64,000 nt of DNA from Atopobiaceae bacterium (lineage in GTDB: Bacteria; Actinomycetota; Coriobacteriia; Coriobacteriales; Atopobiaceae): positions 62,001 through 126,000 of the forward strand of contig JALCUE010000001.1 in NCBI GenBank assembly GCA_022655215.1, read 5' to 3'. Shown here in pieces: positions 43,945-52,480 of the stretch. Each line of letters starts with the position of its first letter. Positions within the stretch are counted from its first letter, which is position 1. The notes beneath the pieces are model-generated. The model saw nothing but the letters and a program-made list of their open reading frames with translations, ran no database searches and was not told the origin of the DNA. A program made the position numbers and the translations under genes.

Positions 43945-45099
43945 GTGCGGGTTCCCAAACCGATAAGGAAAGCCATCGACTACTTCCACGATGAGCAGCG
44001 TCTTCTCGCGGACAACGCTCCGGACGTGGAGGCCACGAACCGCTCCACGCTCACGGCCACCTACGTGATCGTCATGGGTGCGTTCCTCATCCTCTCCCTG
44101 GGTTCGCTCTTCTCTCCGTTGCTCCATCTGGTCAATTACCTGCCAATCATCGCCGCCCTTGCCGTCCTCATCGCGCTCACCGTCACTCGCAAGCGCATGG
44201 TCTCGTCGAAGGGCCTGTATGTGGGGGGATTCGTCGTCCTGACCGTGTACTGCGCGATCAACTCGGGTTGGTTCTGGCCGAACGACACCACCGTGCTCAT
44301 GCTGGGCACGATCTTCCTGTTCAGCACCACGGTGCTCGTGAGAAGCAGGGTGGTCGCTGGCGTGGAGCTAGGCCTCGATCTGCTCTACCTGGCGATCATC
44401 TGGGTCCCGAAGGCCCAGTACTTCTTCTGGGACGAGTTCTGGAACGTGGTGATGTTCTCGCTCATCGGATTCACCATCGGGACCTACATGCGTGCGGTCC
44501 GTCTCGAGAACATCGACCTCAAACGCGTGCTCGTCGAGCGGGAGGGAATCGACTTCCTCACGGGGCTGGGCAGCAGGCGTGCCCTCTTCGACGCGCTCAT
44601 CGCCCAGGAGTCACCCGATGAACCCATGCGCTACTCGGGCGTGGCCATGATCGACGTGGATGACTTCAAGCTGCTCAACGACACGTACGGTCATCAGGCG
44701 GGCGACATCTGCCTGCAGGGACTTGGCAAGTCGATGCTCGAGCTGGGGGCCGACGGTGAGGTCTCCTTCTATCGGTATGGTGGCGAGGAGTTCGTCGCCC
44801 TGTTCTACGGCGGCACCATCTCCGACATGGAGGGGATCTGCAACAGGCTCATAGACGCTGCCCATGCGATCGAGCTGCCCGGGGTCGATGAGCCCGCGGT
44901 GTCACTGTCGATCGGGCTCACGCGCAGGCCGGTGAGGTTCAGTCCCGAGCGAGAGGGCTATGAGCGCCTCCTCCATGAGGCCGACGTGGCCCTCTATGAG
45001 GCGAAGGACGACGGCAAGAACCGGGTGGAGACGTTCTCCTCCGACATGGGGGACGATGCCGTGAAGAACAGCTTCCGCACCCCCTCTGCCAGGAGATAG
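43945..45099 (+). CDS. Membrane-bound GGDEF diguanylate cyclase
   Basis: 384 aa. Six hydrophobic helices (about residues 38-175) make a membrane sensor module without a recognised ligand motif. They are followed by a GGDEF domain (about 200-365). The active loop 'YGGEEF' (about residue 278) and the metal/GTP sites 'DFLTGLGSRRALFD' and 'MIDVDDFKLLND' are intact, so it should make c-di-GMP. The I-site Arg-x-x-Asp is not evident. It starts with GTG 43945, AGGAGG nine bases upstream. It stands alone between a zinc-ribbon operon (divergent) and the vWA surface protein (convergent), and is bounded by a terminator. Confidence 0.92.
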   Translation: MRVPKPIRKAIDYFHDEQRLLADNAPDVEATNRSTLTATYVIVMGAFLILSLGSLFSPLLHLVNYLPIIAALAVLIALTVTRKRMVSSKGLYVGGFVVLTVYCAINSGWFWPNDTTVLMLGTIFLFSTTVLVRSRVVAGVELGLDLLYLAIIWVPKAQYFFWDEFWNVVMFSLIGFTIGTYMRAVRLENIDLKRVLVEREGIDFLTGLGSRRALFDALIAQESPDEPMRYSGVAMIDVDDFKLLNDTYGHQAGDICLQGLGKSMLELGADGEVSFYRYGGEEFVALFYGGTISDMEGICNRLIDAAHAIELPGVDEPAVSLSIGLTRRPVRFSPEREGYERLLHEADVALYEAKDDGKNRVETFSSDMGDDAVKNSFRTPSARR

Positions 45100-45167
45100 G
45101 CACACGCCTCGGGATGTCCCGATGGGCATGACGAGCGGCAGGCGACGGGCGAGGGTCTCCCGACATG

Positions 45168-45197
45168 CGAGGGGCCCCGCTTCCACGGAGCCCCTCG
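45168..45197. terminator. Bidirectional terminator
   Basis: CGAGGGGC and GCCCCTCG pair (8 bp, 14-base loop) between the convergent GGDEF gene and vWA gene. There is no T-tract. Confidence 0.55.
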
Positions 45198-45221
45198 GGG
45201 ATGATGTCTGTCGGTCGGGGA

Positions 45222-47048
45222 CTACCTCGTCTGCGACCTGCGCCTGGCGAGAAGACCGACCAGCGCCGTGCCGACGCCCGCGATCATGAGCGCCGCCATG
45301 GGGGAGGTGGTGTCGCCGGTCTTGGGCGTCGCGCTCTCATCACTCGTGTCGCTCACGGGCGTCATCGTGGGCTCGTCAGGGATCGCCGGCGTCGTCGGAG
45401 CTGCGGGCGTCGTTGGGGTCTCGGGGCTGACCGGGGCCGGCTTCGTCGCCGTGAAGGTGAGCGAGGGCACCGGGAAGTCGACGACCTCGCCGGGCTGGTC
45501 GGTGTCATCCCCGTCGGACCAGTACTCGAGAGAGGCGCTCTCGTTGGTGTCATGCGTGTACGTGCCGTCCGTCTCCTGTGCCTTGAGCTCGTCGGTGAGC
45601 GTCACGCCGTAGGAGAGGTGGATGGGGGTGCGCCTTGCGACGGGGACCTTCACGTCGAGCGCGATCTGCTCGGAGTCGCCGGACGTGTAGTGAAGCACGT
45701 AGTTCCCGCCATCGAACGTGCAGGTGTCCGTGGCTGCATCCCAGGTGCCCGAGGCCTCGGTGTCTCCCACCTTGAGGGCGAACGGCGAGGAGCCGTCGGA
45801 CGGGATCGAGACGTCCCAGGCGCTGCCTATCGTATCCGTGACCTTGCCGCTTGCGATGACGTTGGTGATCTTGCCGGCGATGTTGTCGACGAGCTGCTGC
45901 ATCTCGTCAGGATCGGTATAGCCGGAGACCTCGAAGCCCTTGGCACCATGGTTGGTGGCGAGGTCATCCACCATCCCGGTGGCTATTCCCTGCATGTATT
46001 GCTCGTCAGCACCTCTTTGGCTGGACGTCTGCTGGACCACGGTCAGGTTGGTGCCGCTTGCGATGGTCCTGAGCATGGCGTCATAGGCGCGCATGGTCGC
46101 CTTCTCGAAGGAGGTGGTGGTGTGGACGTTGGCGGGAAGCGTGAGGCCCGTGGCCTCGCACCATGCACCTCCGGGGGAGACCAGCGTGTCGTAGTCAGCT
46201 GCCGTGAGCGTCGGGATCAGGCTCTTGGCGGGTGCATGGGAGAACTCGATGAGGGCGTCCGTGTCCCAGCCGTTGTCGCCAAGCGACCGGGTGCCGGTCG
46301 CCGCGTCGAGGGTGGATGCGGCGAGCATGTCCGCGAACGTGGCGTACTTGGCGTTCGTGTCCTGGTCGCCCCCCACGGTCATGTCGCTCGTCAATGACAT
46401 GTCGTACTGGCTGAGGAAGCAGCCGCTGTTGGTGCTCTTGCCACAGGGCACGTCGTAGTCCTGACCGTCATAGGAGACGGTCCCGTCATATGTGCGGAGC
46501 AGCAGGTCGGAGAGGACGAACATGTACTTGGCATCCCCGGTTCCGCCGGAGAGCATCTCGTCGCCCTTCTTGACGCCGTCCTCGAGGTTCGAACCGCTCA
46601 CGTGGTAGGAGCTGCCGTGGAGGTCGAAGCCGAGACCGGCGTTGAGCTTGGTGAGGCCCTCCTCGTTGAGCTCGGTGAGGCCTCCCATGACGTCAGACCC
46701 CGCGGCCAGGCTCACGGAGTCGTGCGCCATGCCGTCGAAGCTCACGATTCCCACGTTCACCTTGAGGTCCGACCTCTTGGAGAGGTCGGAGAGCATGGCC
46801 TTTACCTTCGCGGGGAACTGGGAGTCGGGCTCGACCGCCGAGCTGTCGATGACGAAGACCACGTCGACGGACCCGCTGGACTGACCGGAGGGGATGTCGA
46901 GTGTGACCTCGCCCTGACGTGCGTCCTGATCGGTCCAGGTCGCGGTCTTGTCGATGGCGAAGTCCGCCGCGAAGGCAAGGCCTCCCGGGATCATGGCAAG
47001 GGTGAGCACGAACGATGCCAGTGCCGCGGCTATTCTCTTCTTCATCAT
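45222..47048 (-). CDS. Sortase-anchored surface protein with von Willebrand A domain
   Basis: 608 aa. The signal peptide is residues 1-27 ('MMKKRIAAALASFVLTLAMIPGG'-type, cleaved near 'AFA-AD'). The vWA domain is at about 55-300 ('VDVVFVIDSSA', 'VNVGIVSFDG', 'KYMFVLSDLL'). A beta-rich stretch (DUF-type) follows (about 330-520). The C-terminus has a Pro/Thr linker, 'TPKTGD', a hydrophobic helix and 'RRRSQTR', a sortase signal with Thr at position 1. The metal site is degenerate: DxS is present but the third Ser of DxSxS is replaced (DSSAV), so metal-dependent ligand binding may be altered. ATG 47048 follows GAGGA. It is likely an adhesin or pilus-tip-like protein, and no sortase or pilin gene is nearby. 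Confidence 0.88.
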   Translation of the reverse strand: MMKKRIAAALASFVLTLAMIPGGLAFAADFAIDKTATWTDQDARQGEVTLDIPSGQSSGSVDVVFVIDSSAVEPDSQFPAKVKAMLSDLSKRSDLKVNVGIVSFDGMAHDSVSLAAGSDVMGGLTELNEEGLTKLNAGLGFDLHGSSYHVSGSNLEDGVKKGDEMLSGGTGDAKYMFVLSDLLLRTYDGTVSYDGQDYDVPCGKSTNSGCFLSQYDMSLTSDMTVGGDQDTNAKYATFADMLAASTLDAATGTRSLGDNGWDTDALIEFSHAPAKSLIPTLTAADYDTLVSPGGAWCEATGLTLPANVHTTTSFEKATMRAYDAMLRTIASGTNLTVVQQTSSQRGADEQYMQGIATGMVDDLATNHGAKGFEVSGYTDPDEMQQLVDNIAGKITNVIASGKVTDTIGSAWDVSIPSDGSSPFALKVGDTEASGTWDAATDTCTFDGGNYVLHYTSGDSEQIALDVKVPVARRTPIHLSYGVTLTDELKAQETDGTYTHDTNESASLEYWSDGDDTDQPGEVVDFPVPSLTFTATKPAPVSPETPTTPAAPTTPAIPDEPTMTPVSDTSDESATPKTGDTTSPMAALMIAGVGTALVGLLARRRSQTR

Positions 47049-47211
47049 GGGTGATCCTCGTATGACGTGGCCTCTCGCGGGGCCGGCGGCAATCGCGCAG
47101 CCGGATGGGACCTGGTTCACAGGGTCCGGGTCCTTGAGGGGTCTGGTTCTTCGACGGGTCCGATTCTATTCTCCGAGAAGGCCGTCTTTCAACCCCTCTT
47201 CAGGGTGTGGC

Positions 47212-49572
47212 TCAGGTCAAGGGGGCGGCGTCCGTGCGGTCGCGCAGATGGCTCGCGAGCATGCGGTACATCCGGTCGGGCTCGATGGGTTTGGCGAGGT
47301 GACCGTCCATCCCCGCCAGCCTGCAGAGCTCCACGTCCTCGTCGTAGGTGTTCGCCGTCATCGCGATGATGGGCACGGTCGCGGCGATGGGGTCGGCCAG
47401 AGACCGGATGGTCTGGGTCGCCTTCAGACCGTTCATCCTCGGCATGCGCATGTCCATGAGCACGATGTCGTAGGCGGCCGGGTCCGCGCTGACGCGGTCC
47501 ACGCCCTGCTGGCCATCCGCGACGCGGGTCACGACACACCCGGCCTTCTCGAGCAGACGCCGCGCGATCTCCGCGTTCAGGTCGTTGTCCTCGCAGAGCA
47601 GGACGCCCTTGCCTTGGAGCGCGTCCACGTCGGCCTTCTCGTCGGCGGCCCTTTTCTCGGCCAACTGCTCCGCCGTGGCCCTCGGGATCCTCAGGGTCAA
47701 CGTCACCGTGGTGCCCTCGCCCTCCGTGCTCTCCACGGAGATGCAACCTCCCATGAGCTCGCACATCTGCTTCGTGATCGCCATCCCCAGGCCCGAGCTC
47801 TGGCCCCTGCCCGCGATGTCGTCGCGCTCCTGGGCGAACGGTTCGAAGACATGCGGCAGGAACTCGGCCGATATCCCGATGCCGTCGTCACGCACGGTCA
47901 CGCGGTCGAGAAGGGAGTCGCCGTCATCCGACACCCTCTCTACCGTCACGTCGACGGAGCCGCCCCGGGGCGTGAACTTGACGGCGTTGCCCACCACGTT
48001 CACGATGACCTGTTCGACGGCGCCGAGGTCGATGTAGACGGGGTCATGCGTGAGTTCGCAGACGTGCCACGTGAGGTCGATCCCGCGCTCCTTCGCGCTG
48101 GGGGCCATGAGCTCTTGGACCTCGGAGAATGCCTGCCTCGCGTCGCGGACGGTGGGGTCGAGCCGCATCTTGCCACGCTCGATCCTGTCGAGGTCGAGGG
48201 TGTCGTTGATGAGTCGCATCAGATAGGAGCCTGAGACATCGAGCTGGTCGAGGTCGGCGTCGAGTCTGGCGGGGTCCGTCTCGCCTCGCATGAGGGCGGA
48301 GAGCCCCATGATCCCGTTCAGGGGGGTGCGCATGTCATGGCTCACGCGCGAGAGGAAGTCGGTCTTGGCACGGTTGGCCCTCTCGGCCTCCTCGGTCGCC
48401 TGGGCGAGACGCCTGATCTGCTCCCGTCGCACGTGCCAGGCGTCCGTCACGTCGGACTTCATGGCGATGATCCGACCCTGACGCCGGTCGAGCCAGCAGA
48501 ACTCTAGTTGCTTGCGGAGAAGACCGCCGTCCCTGGCAGGCTGGGTCCACTCGAACGAGTACGTCTCGGCATGGCCGAGCTGTTCCACGAGGTTCTCCAG
48601 AGAGGCGTGTCTGGAGACCTCCTCGCGCTCCTCGGGGACGACGAGCCTGTGGATCGCCTGTCTGCGGTTCTCGTCATAGTCGCGCGCGGCGGCGGGCACC
48701 GCGTCATCGAGGTTCTCGTTGACGTTCCTGAACTCTATCGTGCGGTTGCCCACGTCTATGAGGGCGATGTACTCGAAGACGGTCGAGGTGATGGTGCGGA
48801 TGAGCTCGTCATCCTCGGCGAGCTGCGAGCGCAGTCCCCGCACGGAGGAGATGTCCCTCGCATACGTGAGGTAGGCCTTGCGGCCGAACGCGTCGATGCG
48901 CTCGCAGCGGATGTGGAACCACCTCTTGAGGATGGGATCGTATTCCTCGGAGTTGATGCGTTCGTCTTCTCCCATCCTGTCAATGAAACAGAACGAACAG
49001 GGTGCGTCGAGCCCCTTGATGAAGTGGTGGCAGGTCTGCCCCGCGTAGTCATCGGAACCCCAGCTCCTCGTGGCCGCCTCGTTGGCGTAGAGGAGCTCGT
49101 GGGTTCGGGCGTCGACGATGTAGGTGAGGTCGTCCTCGATGCCCATCAGCTGGTGGAACACGCTCATCTCGGAGTCGAGGCTGTGAAGCTCGGAGCTCAT
49201 GAGGGGCATCCCCCGGTAGGTCCCGATGCGCAGGGAGCTCACGTGGAGCCAGACGTAGTCGGCGTTCTTGCGGGGGGCGGGACGGTCGAGTGCGACGCGC
49301 AGGTAGCAGTCGCGGGTCCAGGCGGCGGAGACGTCGTCGTCGGACTCGGCCAGCTTGCGGTAGTACCTATGGGCTGCGTCCTGGTCCGCCGGAAGCACGT
49401 CGTCGAACAGGTCCCTCTCGTCCGACCCCTCTGCGCATCCCGGCTCTCGGCGGGGGAGCCGCGGGTCACGTGCGATCTCGAGGAGACGCCCGTCGGCGGC
49501 CAGGGCACAGACGATGCAGATCCCGGGGCTTGAGGAGACGAACGCCTTGATCTGGTCGAGCGACCGCTCCAT
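47212..49572 (-). CDS. Hybrid sensor histidine kinase with PAS domain and receiver
   Basis: 786 aa, probably cytosolic (no membrane helix seen). The N-terminal sensor region (about 1-330) includes a PAS-like part with 'YANEAATRSWG' and the Cys pair 'CSFCFIDR'. A second PAS-like segment is at about 330-390. The HisKA dimerisation domain carries the phospho-His in 'RVSHDMRTPLNG' (about 407). HATPase boxes are 'NVVGNAVKFTPRGG', 'DDGIGIS' and 'GLGMAI'. The C-terminal receiver (about 655-780) has the phospho-Asp in 'LMDMRMPRMNG'. No separate DNA-binding partner is adjacent. ATG 49572 (GGGAG five bases before) is chosen; the longer frame upstream lies in an antisense region of the next gene. Confidence 0.88.
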   Translation of the reverse strand: MERSLDQIKAFVSSSPGICIVCALAADGRLLEIARDPRLPRREPGCAEGSDERDLFDDVLPADQDAAHRYYRKLAESDDDVSAAWTRDCYLRVALDRPAPRKNADYVWLHVSSLRIGTYRGMPLMSSELHSLDSEMSVFHQLMGIEDDLTYIVDARTHELLYANEAATRSWGSDDYAGQTCHHFIKGLDAPCSFCFIDRMGEDERINSEEYDPILKRWFHIRCERIDAFGRKAYLTYARDISSVRGLRSQLAEDDELIRTITSTVFEYIALIDVGNRTIEFRNVNENLDDAVPAAARDYDENRRQAIHRLVVPEEREEVSRHASLENLVEQLGHAETYSFEWTQPARDGGLLRKQLEFCWLDRRQGRIIAMKSDVTDAWHVRREQIRRLAQATEEAERANRAKTDFLSRVSHDMRTPLNGIMGLSALMRGETDPARLDADLDQLDVSGSYLMRLINDTLDLDRIERGKMRLDPTVRDARQAFSEVQELMAPSAKERGIDLTWHVCELTHDPVYIDLGAVEQVIVNVVGNAVKFTPRGGSVDVTVERVSDDGDSLLDRVTVRDDGIGISAEFLPHVFEPFAQERDDIAGRGQSSGLGMAITKQMCELMGGCISVESTEGEGTTVTLTLRIPRATAEQLAEKRAADEKADVDALQGKGVLLCEDNDLNAEIARRLLEKAGCVVTRVADGQQGVDRVSADPAAYDIVLMDMRMPRMNGLKATQTIRSLADPIAATVPIIAMTANTYDEDVELCRLAGMDGHLAKPIEPDRMYRMLASHLRDRTDAAPLT

Positions 49573-49736
49573 GTCCACTCCCGTCCCGCATGATGGCATA
49601 GGTCCGTCCGAGGTCAGACACCTCGTTTCCGAGGACATGACGAGAATAGCATCATGACAGGTGGGCGGGTATGATTGAACGACGTATGAGGTGCACTTGG
49701 TGCGGGCGAGCGGGTTGACCGGTGATGGGGGAGCGT

Positions 49737-50750
49737 ATGTTCTGCACAAACTGTGGTGCCGAGATGCCCGAGGGGACCAAGTTCTGCACGGAGTGCGGTG
49801 CGCCGATGGGCTCCCCGGAAGGCACGACGGCCACACGACCCGAGGCCGTCCGTCCTGGTCAGGCCTCTCGTCAGGCCCGCAGGACCCGTCCCGGCAGGCA
49901 GCCTGTGCAGGCTCCCTATCAGCAAGGGGACGTGTACCAGCAGGAGAGCCCCTACACACAGGAGACTCCCTACACGCAGGAGACTCCCTATCCGGGAGCC
50001 GAACAGGCAACGCAACCCACCCAGGTCCGGCCCGCACTCAGCTCAGACCCTCGCGTCGTCGACCCCTCGCGCTCGCGCAGGTCGTCGCTGGACGAGCCGC
50101 AGACGCCCGTCACGAGGAACAACGCGCCGCTCATCGTCATCCTCGTGGTGGTGCTCGTGGCCGTCTGCGTGGTGGTCGGGATGTGGTTCACGCACGTGGG
50201 GCCGTTCGACATGACCGGCCAGTCCAAGGTCGAGTCGCCCGTGACCGCAGCCGCTTCGACGGAGGCCGACACCAACGCCTCCACCTCGGCGTCCACGACC
50301 CAGACCTCCTCAACGACCCCGAGCTTCCCGACCGTCTCGGCCTCGTCCACGCTCGCGGACGAGGTGGACGGTGGGAAGAGCTATACCTTCTATGCGACGA
50401 ACATGTTGGACAACGACACGTCGACGGCTTGGAACTCCTCGGGTCAGACGTCTGGCGTCACCGTCACGTTCTCCGCTGCGCAGGAGCAGACGGTCTCCCA
50501 GGTGAAGATCCTGGCCGGCTACTGCAACAACCAGAACAACTACGAGCGAAACGCCAGGCCCAAGGACATCACGATCAGCTTCTCCGATGGCGAGTCGGTC
50601 GACTACACCCTGAGCGACTCGTTCGACACTTGGCAGGTGATCAAGCTCTCGAAGTCGGTCACGACCACCAGCGTCGTCATCACCGTCAAGAGCTCGTATG
50701 CGGGCAACGCCGGCAGCGACCTCGCCATAAGCGAGGTCAAGTTCGGCTGA
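49737..50750 (+). CDS. Zinc-ribbon membrane protein with discoidin/NADase-type glycan-binding domain
   Basis: 337 aa. The ribbon 'CTNCG...FCTECG' (residues 3-21) is followed by a Gln/Pro/Tyr-rich disordered segment with 'TQETPY' repeats (about 60-85). One membrane helix is at about 128-150 ('VILVVVLVAVCVVVGM'-like), then a Ser/Thr-rich stalk. The extracellular C-terminal domain (about 200-337) has 'MLDNDTSTAW', 'VKILAGYCNNQ' and 'ISEVKFG' marks of the discoidin-like (F5/8 type C) fold. It probably binds glycan outside the cell. The ATG follows GGGGGAGCGT. It is divergent from the hybrid kinase. Confidence 0.82.
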   Translation: MFCTNCGAEMPEGTKFCTECGAPMGSPEGTTATRPEAVRPGQASRQARRTRPGRQPVQAPYQQGDVYQQESPYTQETPYTQETPYPGAEQATQPTQVRPALSSDPRVVDPSRSRRSSLDEPQTPVTRNNAPLIVILVVVLVAVCVVVGMWFTHVGPFDMTGQSKVESPVTAAASTEADTNASTSASTTQTSSTTPSFPTVSASSTLADEVDGGKSYTFYATNMLDNDTSTAWNSSGQTSGVTVTFSAAQEQTVSQVKILAGYCNNQNNYERNARPKDITISFSDGESVDYTLSDSFDTWQVIKLSKSVTTTSVVITVKSSYAGNAGSDLAISEVKFG

Positions 50751-50760
50751 GGCGGGCGCC

Positions 50761-50973
50761 CTACTCGGCCTCGTCGTGGTGACCGCCGGCCCCGTTCCCG
50801 GCTCCGTTCCCATTCCCGTTGGCATGTCCCTCGCCGTCGCGGAGGGATTCGCCACTGCACCCATGGGCCGTCAGGGAGTCGTCCGTGGCGCGCCCGATGC
50901 GTCGCCTCTGACATGGATACGAACGAGGGGGCCGTTTCTTTTCAACGACCTTCTGGATTCTTGGGAGAAACAT
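50761..50973 (-). CDS. Possible small protein, Gly/Asn/His-rich tail
   Basis: A 70-codon open frame on the minus strand fills the gap between two convergent genes. It ends in a low-complexity 'GNGNGAGNGAGGHH' segment. No strong ribosome site precedes its ATG, and no family is recognised. It lies 17 bases downstream of the next gene on the same strand, so it could be a cotranscribed small protein or a chance ORF. Confidence 0.3.
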   Translation of the reverse strand: MFLPRIQKVVEKKRPPRSYPCQRRRIGRATDDSLTAHGCSGESLRDGEGHANGNGNGAGNGAGGHHDEAE

Positions 50974-50990
50974 GGCGACCGTCCGAGCGC

Positions 50991-51533
50991 CTAGGCTTCC
51001 TCACCGTGACCGCGATGGTACTCGCGGAGCGTCTCGACGCGCTTGCCCCTGCGCTTGTACTCCTTGGCCACACGGTCGCGCAGGCAGGTGCTCGCGAGGT
51101 CCTCATCCGTCTCGCCGTCCGAGAGCCAGGCGGGCTCGGGCTTGTCGGTGCGATGGCGGCGCCACCAGTTGTCGGCGATCACGCGTACGAGCATGACCAG
51201 GCCATAGATGCCGAATGCCGCCCCGAGGATCCCCACGAGCGAGATGCCGTGGCGGATGGGCATGGACCAGCAGAGCTGGAGCAGGAGGTAGAAGACGATC
51301 CGTTTGTGGTCCGAGTCATGATGTGCCTGGGCGCACCCGGCGCACATGCTCACCGAGAGCCGCTCGTAGGAGGTGATGAGACGGGCCCCGTCGCCGCGGG
51401 AGTCCGTGCATATGTAGACCGTCGCGACGTCATCGGTGGGCCTGCCGCATACCTCGCAGGTCCCAGTGGGCTCACGCCCTGCGTCGTGTTCGTATGCCTG
51501 TTGGCCCTTCCTTGCGACCTTCGACTTGCCCAT
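50991..51533 (-). CDS. Cys-motif small membrane protein
   Basis: 180 aa. 'CEVCG' (about residues 26-30) and 'MCAGCAQAHHD' (about 63-73) form a likely Zn site. A hydrophobic region at about 82-130 can make two helices. The C-terminal 50 residues are charged and basic ('RDRVAKEYKRRGKRVETL'). ATG 51533 is preceded by GAGGGAGAGCAC. Function unknown. It has the same broad ribbon-plus-membrane theme as other genes here but a different Cys arrangement, so it is probably not a paralogue. It is divergent from the flavodoxin/ferredoxin gene. Confidence 0.75.
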   Translation of the reverse strand: MGKSKVARKGQQAYEHDAGREPTGTCEVCGRPTDDVATVYICTDSRGDGARLITSYERLSVSMCAGCAQAHHDSDHKRIVFYLLLQLCWSMPIRHGISLVGILGAAFGIYGLVMLVRVIADNWWRRHRTDKPEPAWLSDGETDEDLASTCLRDRVAKEYKRRGKRVETLREYHRGHGEEA

Positions 51534-51638
51534 GTGCTCTCCCTCGTGGGGTCTGCTAGCATCCTTGCCGACTGAGTTCAGATACCCATTGTAAGGGCGA
51601 CCGACACACCAAGGACGGCCACCCGGAGCGGAGATCCC

Positions 51639-52442
51639 ATGGCCGGAGACGTCCTCGCGTACCTCAGCCCCTCAGGCACCACGCGTGCGGTCGCCCGGGC
51701 CCTCTCGTCCGACCTCGGAGCCTGCGCCTCCCGCACCCTCGAGTGGGACGAGCATGACCTCCTCCGCGATTCTCCCACGCAGGAGGTCGAGGTGTCGGCG
51801 GACGTCGTCGCCCTCTTCGCGGTGCCGGTCTTCGCCGGGAGGGTGCCCGCGCCGGCGATGGACGCGCTGCGCCGCTTCCGCTCCGACGGCGCCGCCGCCG
51901 TGGCGGTCGTCGTCTATGGCAACCGTGCCTATGACGATGCCCTCATCGAGCTTGCGGACGTCCTTGCCGAGCAGGGATTCCACGTGGTCGCGGCCGCCGC
52001 CTTCGTGGCCCAGCACTCGATATTCCCCGCCGTGGCCCACGGTCGTCCCGATGAGGCCGACCTGGCTGCGGTCGAGGCGTTCGCCCACGCGGCGGCGCCC
52101 CTCGCGGGTCTCGTCGACGGCACGCCCATGGCCAAGGGGACGGCCGAGGTGCCGGGAGGTCGTCCCTACCAGGATCCGAAGGCCGTGCCCCTCTCGCCCG
52201 TCGCCTCCTCGGGCTGCATCTCCTGTGGGGCCTGTGCCTCGATCTGTCCCGTGGGAGCCATCCCCATGGACGAGCCCTGGAAGACCGATGCGGATGCCTG
52301 CATAGCCTGCACGGCCTGCATCGCCGTCTGCCCGAAGGGGGTCCGCGGGTTCGCCGGACTGCCCTACAAGGCTGCGGCCGTGGGCTTCGCGAAGCTCAAC
52401 TCCGGCCGCAAGGAGCCCGAGACGTTCCTCGCCACCGAGTAG
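51639..52442 (+). CDS. EFR1-type flavodoxin/ferredoxin protein
   Basis: 267 aa. The N-terminal flavodoxin-like domain (about residues 1-160) has 'SPSGTTRAVARAL', the FMN-phosphate loop. It is joined to a ferredoxin domain with two [4Fe-4S] motifs, 'CISCGACASICP' and 'CIACTACIAVCP' (about 190-235). It moves electrons in the cytosol, a common type in anaerobes. 'VYGNRAYDDALIEL' is typical of the EFR1 family. ATG 51639 has GGAG five bases upstream. Partners are unknown and no redox enzyme is adjacent. It is convergent with the diguanylate cyclase gene. Confidence 0.9.
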   Translation: MAGDVLAYLSPSGTTRAVARALSSDLGACASRTLEWDEHDLLRDSPTQEVEVSADVVALFAVPVFAGRVPAPAMDALRRFRSDGAAAVAVVVYGNRAYDDALIELADVLAEQGFHVVAAAAFVAQHSIFPAVAHGRPDEADLAAVEAFAHAAAPLAGLVDGTPMAKGTAEVPGGRPYQDPKAVPLSPVASSGCISCGACASICPVGAIPMDEPWKTDADACIACTACIAVCPKGVRGFAGLPYKAAAVGFAKLNSGRKEPETFLATE

Positions 52443-52480
52443 GGGAGGCGGACTGCCACGGATGGTCTGGTCGTGAGTCC

